A stretch of 64,000 nt of DNA from Brevibacterium oceani (GCF_013623835.1 NZ_JABKDE010000007.1:221618-285617); one strand, 5' to 3'. Counted from the first letter of the stretch, positions 35,436 to 43,582 are shown. The notes: a model not told the origin generated them from the sequence alone. Translations and numbers: made by a program.

Positions 35436-36452
35436 GTGAGTGCTGTCACCGTTCCCACACCGACGATTCCGCGCCGACGACTGCCGCGGAGTGAGATCCG
35501 CACCCCCGACGGCGGGCGGCAGAGAGTAATGCTGGCTGCTCCGCGCGGCTACTGCGCCGGGGTCGATCGTGCCGTCATCGCCGTCGAGCGCGCCATCGAA
35601 CACTTCGGTGCCCCGATCTATGTGCGCAAGGAGATCGTGCACAATCGGCACGTCGTCGAGACACTGTCCGAACAGGGCGCAGTCTTCGTCGACGACACGA
35701 CCGAGGTGCCGGAAGGGGCACGAGTCGTGTTCTCCGCCCACGGGGTCTCACCGACCGTCCACGCCGAGGCGGCCGACCGGTCGCTTGCCACGATCGATGC
35801 GACGTGTCCGCTGGTGACGAAGGTACATAAGGAGGCGATCCGCTTCGCACGGGACGGCTTCCGAATCCTGCTGGTCGGCCACGCCGGCCATGAGGAGGTC
35901 GAAGGCACGATGGGAGAGGCCCCCGAGCACATCACCCTGGTCCAGAATCCTGAGGAGGCACGCACCGTCGAGGTGCCTGAGTCCGAGAAGCTCGTGTGGA
36001 TCTCCCAGACCACGCTGAGTGTCGACGAGACGATGGCCACCGTGAACATTCTGCGTCAACGCTTTCCTCAGCTGCAGGACCCGCCCAGTGACGACATCTG
36101 CTACGCCACCCAGAACCGGCAGGTCGCCGTGAAGAAGATCGCACCTGAGGCTGACCTTGTTCTCGTCGTCGGTTCGGCGAATTCATCGAACTCCGTGCGT
36201 TTGGTCGAAGTCGCCCTCGAACACGGGGCGAGGGCAGCGCATCGTGTCGACTTCGCCCGCGAGGTCGACGAGACCTGGTTCCATGATGTCGCCTCCGTCG
36301 GCGTCACTTCGGGAGCGAGTGTTCCGGAGAACCTCGTTCAGGACGTGCTGGCTCTGCTGGCCGACTATGGTTTCGAGGACGTCGACGAGGTCGTCACCGC
36401 CGAGGAGGATCTCATGTTCTCCCTGCCGAAGGAGCTGCGCAAGCTCGGCTGA
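35436..36452 (+). CDS. ispH: 4-Hydroxy-3-methylbut-2-enyl diphosphate reductase
   Basis: Last enzyme of the MEP pathway; it makes isopentenyl and dimethylallyl diphosphates with an iron-sulfur cluster. The 338-residue protein has the three cluster cysteines in [27 protein letters not shown] and [31 protein letters not shown] and [17 protein letters not shown] are the substrate pocket motifs. The GTG start lies just downstream of a -10 box. It supplies substrate for UppS in this window. Confidence 0.95.
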   Translation: MSAVTVPTPTIPRRRLPRSEIRTPDGGRQRVMLAAPRGYCAGVDRAVIAVERAIEHFGAPIYVRKEIVHNRHVVETLSEQGAVFVDDTTEVPEGARVVFSAHGVSPTVHAEAADRSLATIDATCPLVTKVHKEAIRFARDGFRILLVGHAGHEEVEGTMGEAPEHITLVQNPEEARTVEVPESEKLVWISQTTLSVDETMATVNILRQRFPQLQDPPSDDICYATQNRQVAVKKIAPEADLVLVVGSANSSNSVRLVEVALEHGARAAHRVDFAREVDETWFHDVASVGVTSGASVPENLVQDVLALLADYGFEDVDEVVTAEEDLMFSLPKELRKLG

Positions 36453-36488
36453 GCAGCTCCGGCCTCCCCGCCGCCGGGATGCTGATCC

Positions 36489-37688
36489 TCAGCTCGTTCC
36501 CGTGTGCCGATTCCGCAGGTCGGTGGGTCGGCGTTCATCGAATCGATTGGTCTGCGGGCGAGTGAGTTCCTCGGCGCTGACTCCGCGGGCGCGGGTATCG
36601 AGTTCGGCGACGGAGTCGAGCTCGTCGGCGACGATTCCCGTCGACGGGAACTTTCGGGCGGTGACGAGGAAGCGTGACTCCAGCGACGAGACGAACCGGT
36701 TGTAGTCGTCGACGGAGCGATCGAGGCTGGCACCCATTCGCGACACGTGCGTGACCAGCGTGCCGATGCGTTCGTAGAGCTCCGTCCCGAGGCGGAGCAC
36801 TTCACTCGCCGAGGTGGACATGTCGGCCTGCCGCCAGTTCAGCGCCACCGTCTTGAGCAGGACCAGCAGGGTGGCAGGGGAAGCGAGGACGACGTTCTTG
36901 CCCAAGGCATGATCAATCATCTTCGGGTACGTCGCCGCCGCCGAGGACAGCAGTCCGTCGGTCGGCACGAAGCAGACGACGAAATCAGGGGAGGAGTCGA
37001 AGGACTTCCAGTACTCCTTCGATGCCAGCGCATCGACGTGGCGCAGCAGCGCTCGAGCATGATCCTGTGCATCCGAGCCGTTCGTTGCCTCCGAGTCCGA
37101 ATCCGAGCTGCCCATCCGCGCCGACAGCGGAGTCTTCGCATCGATGACGATGGTTCCGCCGCCGGGCAGGTGCACGACCATGTCGGGGCGATGCCGTTTC
37201 CCGTCACGGTCGCTGCTGACCTGGGTATCGAAATCGACGTGGGGGAGGAGTCCCGCATATTCGACGATGCGTCGCAGCTGCACTTCGCCCCAGTCGCCTC
37301 GGTGAGTGGTCGAATTCAGGGCATTGGCCAGGGATCCAGTGGATTCCTGGAGGCGCAGGTTCTGCTGGCTGAGATGACCGATCTGTGAGTTGAGGCGGGT
37401 GATCTGTTCGATCTGAGTCCGGTCCTGGGCGTGGAGGTTCTCCTGCAGATTCTTCACACTCGCGGCCAGGGGGCCGATGGCAGCGGTGATCTCACCAGCC
37501 ATCTGGGCATCGGCTTCGAGGTCCTCCGTCCGTTCCGACAGAATGCGGGACGTGGTTTCGGCGCGCGTCAGTCTCTCGAGGTAGCGGGAACGGGTCAGTG
37601 AGCGCCCGAGGAGGAATCCGAGGGCGGCGGCGAGGACGATCGCCACGACGAGGGCGATGATGACACCGGAGGCGGGGAAAGCATTCAT
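36489..37688 (-). CDS. rmuC: DNA recombination protein RmuC
   Basis: A 399-residue protein with an N-terminal transmembrane helix (VIIALVVAIVLAAALGFLL), a coiled-coil to about residue 125, then the RmuC nuclease-like fold: RGDWGEVQLRRIVEYAGL, RPDMVVHLPGGGTIVIDAKTPLSA (the PD-D/ExK-like motif) and FVVCFVPTDGLLSSA. RmuC limits inversions at short repeats and may restrict mobile DNA. It converges on ispH and is divergent from ychF. Confidence 0.92.
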   Translation of the reverse strand: MNAFPASGVIIALVVAIVLAAALGFLLGRSLTRSRYLERLTRAETTSRILSERTEDLEADAQMAGEITAAIGPLAASVKNLQENLHAQDRTQIEQITRLNSQIGHLSQQNLRLQESTGSLANALNSTTHRGDWGEVQLRRIVEYAGLLPHVDFDTQVSSDRDGKRHRPDMVVHLPGGGTIVIDAKTPLSARMGSSDSDSEATNGSDAQDHARALLRHVDALASKEYWKSFDSSPDFVVCFVPTDGLLSSAAATYPKMIDHALGKNVVLASPATLLVLLKTVALNWRQADMSTSASEVLRLGTELYERIGTLVTHVSRMGASLDRSVDDYNRFVSSLESRFLVTARKFPSTGIVADELDSVAELDTRARGVSAEELTRPQTNRFDERRPTDLRNRHTGTS

Positions 37689-37746
37689 GGTTCCAGGGTG
37701 ACAGAGGGCACTGACACGAGAATTCTGCGACCACCTCGGCGACGGC

Positions 37747-37752
37747 TAGACT
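37747..37752 (+). promoter_or_regulatory. Putative -10 box TAGACT for ychF
   Basis: TAGACT, eight bases, then the GTG at 37761. Same hexamer as that before ispH. Confidence 0.5.
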
Positions 37753-37760
37753 TGTCTACT

Positions 37761-38846
37761 GTGGCTCTGACTATTGGAATCGTGGGACTGCCCAACGTCG
37801 GCAAGTCGACCATGTTTAACGCACTGACCAAGAACCAAGTTCTCGCGGCGAACTACCCGTTCGCGACGATCGAACCCAACGTCGGCGTCGTGCCTCTGCC
37901 CGACGCCAGGTTGGGTCGGCTGGCGGAGATCTTCTCCTCGGAGCGCATCCTCAATGCCACGGTCGACTTCGTCGATATTGCCGGCATCGTGCGCGGCGCC
38001 TCCGAGGGTGAGGGCCTGGGTAACCAGTTCCTCGCCAACATCCGTGAGGCCGACGCGATCTGTCAGGTGATCCGCGGATTCGTCGACGACGACGTCGTCC
38101 ACGTCGACGGCAAGATCAGCCCCGCCGATGACATCGACACGATCAACACCGAACTCATCCTCGCCGACCTGCAGACCTTGGAGAAGGCACGGCCGCGGAT
38201 CGAGAAGGAAGTCAAGGGCAAGCGTGCCCCGGCCGAGCAGCTGAACGCGATCGACGCCGCCACCGAGGTGCTCGAGGGTGGAAAGACCCTGTATCAGGCG
38301 ATGCAGGCCGACAAGTTCGACGTCAGCAACCTCCGTGAACTGCAGCTGATGACCGTCAAGCCGTTCCTCTATGTCTTCAACGTCGACGACGATGTTCTGG
38401 CTGATGAGGCGAAGAAGAACGAGATGCGCGCCCTGGTGGCGCCCGTCGAGGCGATCTTCCTCGACGCGAAGTTCGAGTCGGAGCTCGCCGAGCTCGACGC
38501 GGAGGAAGCCCTGGAGATGCTGGAATCCACCGGCCAGGACGAGGCAGGTCTGGACAAGCTGGCTCGCGTCGGTTTCGACACCTTGGGTCTGCAGACCTAC
38601 CTGACTGCCGGTCCCAAGGAGTCCCGTGCGTGGACGATTCCGAAGGGAGCCACCGCCCCCGAGGCGGCCGGAGTCATCCACACCGACTTCCAGAAGGGTT
38701 TCATCAAGGCGGAGGTCGTGTCCTTCGAGGATCTTGATGCCAACGGATCGATGGCTGCCGCAAAGTCCGCCGGCAAGGTCCGGATGGAAGGCAAGGACTA
38801 CGTCATGGTCGACGGGGATGTCGTGGAGTTCCGCTTCAACGTGTAG
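37761..38846 (+). CDS. ychF: Redox-regulated ATPase YchF (Obg family)
   Basis: A 361-residue P-loop ATPase tied to ribosomes and oxidative-stress response. Motifs: Walker A IVGLPNVGKSTMFN, switch region FVDIAGIVRGASEGEGLGNQFL, specificity loop FLYVFNVDDD, then a helical domain and the C-terminal TGS domain (LQTYLTAGPKESRAWTIPKGATAPEAAGVIHTDFQKGFIKAEV). GTG at 37761 opens MALTIGIVG, the usual N-terminus; the frame upstream to 37698 is non-conserved. Its last 24 bases are repeated twice downstream, marking a likely insertion hotspot. Confidence 0.95.
   Translation: MALTIGIVGLPNVGKSTMFNALTKNQVLAANYPFATIEPNVGVVPLPDARLGRLAEIFSSERILNATVDFVDIAGIVRGASEGEGLGNQFLANIREADAICQVIRGFVDDDVVHVDGKISPADDIDTINTELILADLQTLEKARPRIEKEVKGKRAPAEQLNAIDAATEVLEGGKTLYQAMQADKFDVSNLRELQLMTVKPFLYVFNVDDDVLADEAKKNEMRALVAPVEAIFLDAKFESELAELDAEEALEMLESTGQDEAGLDKLARVGFDTLGLQTYLTAGPKESRAWTIPKGATAPEAAGVIHTDFQKGFIKAEVVSFEDLDANGSMAAAKSAGKVRMEGKDYVMVDGDVVEFRFNV
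38823..38846 (+). repeat. ychF 3'-end repeat, copy A (native)
   Basis: GTGGAGTTCCGCTTCAACGT-GTAG encodes VEFRFNV and the stop of ychF. Copies B and C lie at 42143 and 42822. See findings; this may be an attachment core. Confidence 0.75.
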
Positions 38847-38922
38847 GCCTCGCGGACGGCGGCGGACTCAATCGAGTTGGACGAACGGATCTGCTTCACC
38901 TGGACATAAGGAGGGGCTGACA

Positions 38923-39235
38923 ATGTCCAACTCGTCGACTACGACTGAGAAGCGGGATCCCACCCGCACGGTTGAGGCCCCTGATGGAGGAGTTCATTGA
39001 CGGAGTTGGGACCACCCCCAAAGAGCTCGCGGTGTCGATCGTAGTGCCGCGACGGATCAACGACATCGTGCACGGCAAGCGAGCGATCACTGCTGAAACA
39101 GCATTGCGACTGGGATGCTGCTTCGGGCTCGACCCGCAGTTCCGGCTCAACCTGCAGAAGCACTACCAGCTGGAGCTCGCCGAGGACCGGGTGGCAGAGC
39201 AAATCCCCGCGATTACGCAGCTGGAGGTCGCGTGA
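38923..39235 (+). pseudogene. HigA-like antitoxin, degraded
   Basis: Begins with AAGGAGG, then an ATG and MSNSSTTTEKRD, which matches the leader of the other higA-like gene (SNSSTSTDSD). This frame stops at 39000. The body of the XRE-type protein continues in another frame (MEEFIDGVGTTPKELAVSIVVPRRINDIVHGKRAITAETALRLG) to 39235, so a frameshift separates leader and body. The body also lacks a Pro and Arg (PRRIN versus PPRRIN) and the RYFG segment is changed to CCFG. A short protein from the ATG at 38984 is still possible. No higB toxin is beside it. Confidence 0.7.
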
Positions 39236-39522
39236 GCGCGATCGAGCTGAAGGGTCGCCTGATCTGCGAAAATGAAGAAGAGGCGGCGACCATCAGCTGT
39301 CACCTCCCGCGACATCTGGAACTCACCCGAGCCGAGGTCGGGTGTCTTCACTTTGAGGTCGTGCAAACGGAGGATCCGCTCGTCTGGTCCGTTGCAGAGA
39401 GGTTCGCGGATCAATCGGCGTTCGACGCGCACCAGGCGCGAGCACGGGCGAGCGACTGGGGGAACGCCACTGCTGGAATCAGGCGGGACTATGTCATCAG
39501 CGGGGGAGACCGGGTCCGATGA
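39232..39522 (+). CDS. Antibiotic biosynthesis monooxygenase (ABM) fold protein
   Basis: A 96-residue single-domain protein of the ABM/YgiN type. IELKGRLICENEEEAATISCHLPRHLELTRAEVGCLHFEVVQTEDPLVWSVAERFADQSAFDAHQ shows the family strand-helix-strand with the EVGCLHFEV and WSVAERFADQSAFDAH motifs. These small dimers can oxidise quinols or aromatic polyketides without cofactors. The GTG start overlaps the stop of the degraded higA-like gene. Substrate unknown. Confidence 0.7.
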   Translation: MSAIELKGRLICENEEEAATISCHLPRHLELTRAEVGCLHFEVVQTEDPLVWSVAERFADQSAFDAHQARARASDWGNATAGIRRDYVISGGDRVR

Positions 39523-39797
39523 GTGCATAGGGCCAGGACGCCCGGCATGTCAGCGATCCAGTCCGGAAGGTCACGGCTGGGGGCACACTGCCAGCAACGC
39601 GGTGTATGCTCCCGTGGCCACTCCGCGCTCCTCGACCACGGTATTCATTGCCACTCTGCTCGTCATTCCTCTGCGAGAGTGGGCAACGCACTGAGAACTG
39701 ACTGCTACACAGTCGGGTCGTCCCCTCGGTTCGCTCAATCCGAAGACGGCCTGTGGCGAGTCTGCCTGAGCGTCTCAGATGCTGTATTTCCGCAACG
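39523..39797. other. Intergenic stretch without a recognisable gene
   Basis: No frame here resembles a protein family, and no RNA structure stands out. It lies inside the accessory zone and may be decayed DNA. Confidence 0.5.
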
Positions 39798-40583
39798 TCA
39801 GTGTGGCCGACGTGCGACATCAGCCGCCAGCACGGAGGGCCAGCGGCGCACATCGTCAGGAGTAGAAGCGACCTGCAGAGTCGCGTTCGGCATCAGCGAA
39901 ACCAGAGCCTCGGCGGTGGAGATCGGATGTGCGGGATCGTCGATCCACGCAAGCACGGACGTCGGCTGTGTGAGCTCAGTGAGGCACTCCGGATCCGGAA
40001 GATCACTGAGGGCGGCCCCACGATAGACTGAGGACAACAGGTGCTCGTCGATGTGAGGCATGGTGTCCGGATTTCCCACAGCCGCAGGTGGGTGGGCAAT
40101 CACCTGATCGCCGATGAGCAAAGACTCGACACCGTACTCATCGATCAAGGCCGCCGCACGCGAATACTCCTCGGCCTTGGCCGCACGGGTCTCCCAAGCC
40201 GTGGAAGGAAGCAGAAGAGTGAACCCGCTGAAGCGTTCTGGTTCACGAACCGCGGCGTGCAGCAATGTCCCTGTGCCCATCGACGGTCCGACACCGTGCA
40301 CCTTCTCGTCGGGAAACCAGTGGTCGAGCAGCCGCAGGAGATCCTCGGCGAGATTCTGCCACCGGTAGTCCTCGGGAACGGGCCGACCGGTTGAGTGACC
40401 ATGACCACGGGCGTCATAGCGGAGCAGGCGTGTGCCGGAGAGTCTGCGGCCGAGATCAAGATCGAGGAGTCGGTCGCGGGATCGGCTTGAAGTGAGGCCG
40501 TGGAGCTGGACGACAGGGCGGCCGGATTCGTCGCTGAATGCCCAGGCGATCTTCGAACCCGGGACTTCGAATCTATGATGCAC
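39798..40583 (-). CDS. Alpha/beta hydrolase
   Basis: A 261-residue alpha/beta hydrolase. Motifs: VVQLHGLTSSRSRDRLL (oxyanion hole), RYDARGHGHSTG, and nucleophile elbow HGVGPSMGTGTLLHAA (G-x-S-x-G). The acid may lie in VLAWIDDPAHPIS; a terminal His is harder to place, since the family His would be near AST-P-DDVRRWPS. Start GTG at 40583 is preferred because AAGGGG precedes it with good spacing and the longer frame would overlap the divergent gene. The divergent partner is a condensation-domain protein 45 bases away, so both may act in one small-molecule pathway; that is inference. Confidence 0.78.
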   Translation of the reverse strand: MHHRFEVPGSKIAWAFSDESGRPVVQLHGLTSSRSRDRLLDLDLGRRLSGTRLLRYDARGHGHSTGRPVPEDYRWQNLAEDLLRLLDHWFPDEKVHGVGPSMGTGTLLHAAVREPERFSGFTLLLPSTAWETRAAKAEEYSRAAALIDEYGVESLLIGDQVIAHPPAAVGNPDTMPHIDEHLLSSVYRGAALSDLPDPECLTELTQPTSVLAWIDDPAHPISTAEALVSLMPNATLQVASTPDDVRRWPSVLAADVARRPH

Positions 40584-40616
40584 GCGCGCAGCCCCTTCAG
40601 GTGATGTGACTGCGCT

Positions 40617-40622
40617 TACACT
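40617..40622 (+). promoter_or_regulatory. Putative -10 box TACACT for the condensation gene
   Basis: TACACT, six bases, then the ATG at 40629, in the short gap shared with the divergent hydrolase. Confidence 0.5.
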
Positions 40623-40628
40623 AGCACC

Positions 40629-41942
40629 ATGCGCCTCACGCATGTCTCCCATCTCAATCTCCCGTTCGGCCCGCTGTTCAGCTATGAATTCACAGCTTCG
40701 GCCCAGGGGGCAGTGCTTCCCGTGTCCTTCGACCAGAGCCGACATGTGGCGGCCGGAGATCGCTCAGGCTCATGGATGGCTATTGCGTTCCGACTATCCA
40801 CGTCAATCGGCAGGGACCTATTGGCTGCGGCGTGGAAGACGGTTATCGCGACTCACGGAACTCTGCGGACGGCGTTCGTCGACGACGGCAGCGGCGCCCC
40901 CTCGCTGCGCGAGTTCGAATTCACCGCAGGCCAGTGGATTCAGCACGAGATCGTCGCGGGACAGACTATGTCTGCGGCGCTTCAGTCTGTCCTCGACGAA
41001 CACTGTCGACCGTTTTCGAGACCCGCGCACCGTCTGTGCATGATCGAAACCGCGGATGGGCCCACTCTGATCGTGGCCGCCGACCATGCCCATGTCGACA
41101 TGTGGTCGATGCTTGTCATCACCCGTGACCTCCTTGCAAATCTGGAAGACCTCCGTCAAGGGCGAACTCCCGAGCCGAAAGCCGTGCCGACCTTCGCCGA
41201 GCACACTCAGGCGCTTGCAGCTCGTCCACCCGCTCCTTCAGAGATCCATCGCCGGTGGAAGCAGCTCATCGACTCGAGCGGAGGAGGAATGCCTCGGTTT
41301 CCACTCCCGCTCGGTGCCTCGACACTTCAGCCTGAACGAGTCGAAGTCCGTGACGTGCTCGACAGCATCGGGCTGGTGGCCTACTCCGAACGCGCAAAGA
41401 GGTCGGGGGTATCCGCGCTCGCTCTGACGATCTCGGCTATGACGGACACGACGCGGGAGCTGGCCGGAGCGGTGTTGCGGACTGTCTTCCCGGTGCACAG
41501 CCGGTATGACCCGTGCTGGCACGATTCTGTCGGCTGGTTCATCACGAACTCAGTTCTCGAATCCGGCGATCCTGATCCGTCGGCCTGCGCTGCTGCAGTC
41601 AAGGAATCGCTCCGTCTCGGCTCGTATCCGCTCGCTGAGATCATGCGGCCCTGGGGAGGGATGCCCGAACTGCCGGGGATGCTCGCGGTCTCTTGGCTCG
41701 ACATGCGTCGGCTGCCTGTGACGATAGACGCGCTGAGCCTCGCCGCGCAGTACGTCAGTGCTGGGATTCAGACAGACAGTGTCATGCTGTGGTTCATCAC
41801 CGACAGTGTGGGCATCCATCTTCGATGTCGTTACCCTGACACTATGGAGGCTCGCCGAAATGTCGGTGCTTGGTTGGATGACCTTGTCACGCGCATGCGG
41901 GGTCTGGGAGGTGTGAACAACCCGCAACCCAACGGTGCCTAG
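40629..41942 (+). CDS. Stand-alone condensation-domain protein (NRPS C-domain/PapA-like)
   Basis: A 437-residue protein with the CoA-dependent acyltransferase fold of NRPS condensation domains. It has the opening donor half (SWMAIAFRLSTSIGRDLLAAAWKTVIATHGTLRTAF), the catalytic H-x3-D in VAADHAHVDMWSML (the usual HHxxxDG is AHVDMWS), and acceptor-half motifs TVFPVHSRYD and DSVGWFITNSV. There is no adenylation or carrier domain nearby, so it may act as a free acyltransferase on CoA or carrier-bound acids, as PapA or wax-ester enzymes do. Product unknown. It looks less GC-rich than the core genes, and sits between ychF-end repeats A and B. Confidence 0.75.
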   Translation: MRLTHVSHLNLPFGPLFSYEFTASAQGAVLPVSFDQSRHVAAGDRSGSWMAIAFRLSTSIGRDLLAAAWKTVIATHGTLRTAFVDDGSGAPSLREFEFTAGQWIQHEIVAGQTMSAALQSVLDEHCRPFSRPAHRLCMIETADGPTLIVAADHAHVDMWSMLVITRDLLANLEDLRQGRTPEPKAVPTFAEHTQALAARPPAPSEIHRRWKQLIDSSGGGMPRFPLPLGASTLQPERVEVRDVLDSIGLVAYSERAKRSGVSALALTISAMTDTTRELAGAVLRTVFPVHSRYDPCWHDSVGWFITNSVLESGDPDPSACAAAVKESLRLGSYPLAEIMRPWGGMPELPGMLAVSWLDMRRLPVTIDALSLAAQYVSAGIQTDSVMLWFITDSVGIHLRCRYPDTMEARRNVGAWLDDLVTRMRGLGGVNNPQPNGA

Positions 41943-42142
41943 CCGCGTGACCTCGTCGCGCGGAACTCCATAATGACACGGCAACTGACGGCGGCGGAAG
42001 AATGTGATTGATTGGGCTCGGACTCCGGCTTCCTCGTCGACAAGCGGTCTCGGCCGGCGGGTGGATCGCCGTCGGGCCGTGATTCGTAGGCAGCGCGGAG
42101 GCATCTTCCGTGTTTCGACAGGCTATTCGGCTACGGAACGTG

Positions 42143-42166
42143 GTGGAGTTCCGGTTTAACGTCTGA
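42143..42166 (+). repeat. ychF 3'-end repeat, copy B
   Basis: GTGGAGTTCCGGTTTAACGT-CTGA again encodes VEFRFNV and a stop (TGA). It matches copy A at 20 of 24 positions and sits 111 bases before yefM. Confidence 0.7.
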
Positions 42167-42230
42167 GTCCAGTCCCGGTCAGGTTTTCGCCTCGACCTGA
42201 TCGACGTGCGCTGGATGACTACTACCAAAC

Positions 42231-42255
42231 AGTGGTACCATTATGTTGTACCACT
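42231..42255. promoter_or_regulatory. Operator-like inverted repeat before yefM
   Basis: AGTGGTAC (42231-42238) and GTACCACT (42248-42255) form a perfect 8-bp inverted repeat with a 9-base spacer, 22 bases before the antitoxin start. GTAC-core palindromes are typical of YefM autoregulation. Confidence 0.6.
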
Positions 42256-42277
42256 CGCCCGAGGGAAGGTCTTCATC

Positions 42278-42538
42278 ATGTCCATCAGTGCAAGCGAGGC
42301 GCGCAAGACTCTGTTCCCGCTCATCGAGCGTGTGAACGAGGATCGTGACGCCGTCGAGATTGTCTCCCGTAAGGGCAATGCCGTTCTCATGCCGGCTGCG
42401 GAGTACGCCGCGTGGCAGGAGACCGCATACCTGTTCCGCTCGCCGGCCAACGCCCGCCGTCTGCTCGATGCCTACGACCGCGCCCACGCCGGAAATGTCG
42501 AGGCCCACGACCTGGATCGAGCAGACGAGGAAGTCTGA
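42278..42538 (+). CDS. yefM: YefM-type antitoxin (Phd/YefM family)
   Basis: An 86-residue antitoxin. The N-terminal Phd/YefM fold (ISASEARKTLFPLIERVNEDRDAVEIVSRKGNAVLMPAAEYAAWQETAYLF) binds DNA and dimerises; the acidic C-terminal helix wraps the toxin. GAGGGAAGG precedes the ATG at 42278; the upstream in-frame ATG at 42206 would cover the operator. The toxin gene follows with no gap. The pair likely represses its own promoter through the GTAC palindrome. Confidence 0.93.
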   Translation: MSISASEARKTLFPLIERVNEDRDAVEIVSRKGNAVLMPAAEYAAWQETAYLFRSPANARRLLDAYDRAHAGNVEAHDLDRADEEV

Positions 42539-42793
42539 GTGCTTCTGGTCTGGGATGAGTCGGCGTGGGAGGACTACAAGCACTGGCAGACCGCCGACAG
42601 GAAGATCCTGAAGAGGATCAACACCCTCATCGACGCCTGCCTTCGCGAACCGTTCTCCGGTATCGGCAAGCCCGAGCAGCTGAAGTACGGAGCGCAGGGT
42701 GCGTGGTCGCGGCGTATTACCGACGAGCACCGGTTGGTCTACCTCGTGGACGACGACGACCTCGTGATCCTGCAGGCCCGCTACCACTACTGA
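42539..42793 (+). CDS. yoeB: YoeB-type mRNA interferase toxin
   Basis: An 84-residue toxin of the exact length of E. coli YoeB that cuts mRNA in the ribosomal A site. Catalytic residues line up by number: Glu46, Arg65, His83 and Tyr84, with GKPEQLKYGAQGAWSRRITDEHRLVY and ARYHY as hallmarks. The GTG start directly follows the stop of yefM. The active site is whole, so the toxin should work. Confidence 0.94.
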   Translation: MLLVWDESAWEDYKHWQTADRKILKRINTLIDACLREPFSGIGKPEQLKYGAQGAWSRRITDEHRLVYLVDDDDLVILQARYHY

Positions 42794-42806
42794 GCCAGAT
42801 AGCCCT

Positions 42807-42820
42807 GCGTGCGGGCACGC
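42807..42820 (+). terminator. Short hairpin after yoeB
   Basis: GCGTGC-GG-GCACGC, 13 bases past the yoeB stop and directly before repeat C. A weak terminator or a structure at the insertion boundary. Confidence 0.35.
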
Positions 42821-42821
42821 G

Positions 42822-42845
42822 GTGGAGTTCCGGTTCAACGTCTAG
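42822..42845 (+). repeat. ychF 3'-end repeat, copy C
   Basis: GTGGAGTTCCGGTTCAACGT-CTAG encodes VEFRFNV and a TAG stop. It matches native copy A at 22 of 24 positions. An antitoxin-like gene follows. Confidence 0.75.
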
Positions 42846-43005
42846 CGTTGATGACGCTATCCGTCACAAGCTGATCTTGTGTTCAGATCATTCGGCAGCA
42901 AGGACACCGAACGCATCTGACACGAGCAGTACGTCAAGAGCGTCCAACTCGTCGACTTCCACTGATTCCGATCTGATCGAGCCCATCCACCCGGGAGAGA
43001 TCCTG

Positions 43006-43260
43006 ATGGAGGATTTCATCGAGGGGGTTGGGATTACGCAGAACAAGCTGGCCGTGTCGATCGGGGTGCCTCCGCGGCGCATCAACGAGATCGTGCATGG
43101 GAAGCGCGGCATCACTGCGGATACGGCGATCCGTTTGGCGCGCTACTTCGGCACGTCCGAGGAGTTCTGGATGAACCTGCAGTCGAACTATGAACTGCGG
43201 CTCGAGCGGCGCGCATTGCGCGAGAAGGTTGCAGCGATCACGCCGCTGCGAGTCGCGTGA
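43006..43260 (+). CDS. higA: HigA-like XRE antitoxin, start uncertain
   Basis: The 84-residue minimal product opens MEDFIEGVGITQNKLAVSIGVPPRRINEIVHGKRGITADTAIRLARYFGTSEEFWMNLQ, the hallmark helix-turn-helix of HigA/VapI antitoxins. The conserved IEPIHPGEI that normally precedes it is encoded from about 42979, but no ATG or GTG opens that segment: where the degraded paralog has ATG-TCC-AAC, this copy has GCG-TCC-AAC. ATG at 43006 with GGGAGAGA upstream is the best remaining start; a TTG at 42877 is the alternative. No higB is adjacent. It may be an orphan antitoxin. Confidence 0.65.
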   Translation: MEDFIEGVGITQNKLAVSIGVPPRRINEIVHGKRGITADTAIRLARYFGTSEEFWMNLQSNYELRLERRALREKVAAITPLRVA

Positions 43261-43306
43261 ACTCACCCGATCGGCGGGCATTGTTCGGTCAGAACCGCCA
43301 TCCGAT

Positions 43307-43582
43307 GAGGTCCGACTGGGCCCTGCGGGTGCGCAGTCGATGAAGGCGGATCTCGCGGTCGTCGTTGACGTTCTGAGTTTTTCGACGTCTGTGTGCGTCG
43401 GGGTCGAGCGTGGGATGAGGTTCTTTCCGTATCGGTGGAAGGGGCCCGGAGCAGAAGCCTTCGCTCGTGATCACGACGCTGTCCTGGCAGTCGGTCGGTT
43501 CGAGTCGACTCCGCCGGATTCGCCGACTGCCCTCTCGCTGTCGCCTGCGGTGTTGCTCGCCGAGTCGACCGCCGTGAAATGA
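43307..43582 (+). pseudogene. 2-Phosphosulfolactate phosphatase (ComB) fragment
   Basis: The frame encodes EVRLGPAGAQSMKADLAVVVDVLSFSTSVCVGVERGMRFFPYRWKG and DAVLAVGRFESTPPDSPTALSLSPAVLLAE, which match the first 90 or so residues of ComB-family proteins of about 230 residues. A stop follows at once, the rest of the protein is absent, and no standard start codon opens the family N-terminus (the first ATG is at 43340). This is a truncated remnant. Confidence 0.65.

Noticed and set aside
38823..42845. Reading the ychF-end repeats as simple chance matches
   Set aside because: Twenty or more of 24 matching bases in two further places within 4 kb, both in the same frame and ending in stops, is hard to ascribe to chance, so they were kept as a finding.
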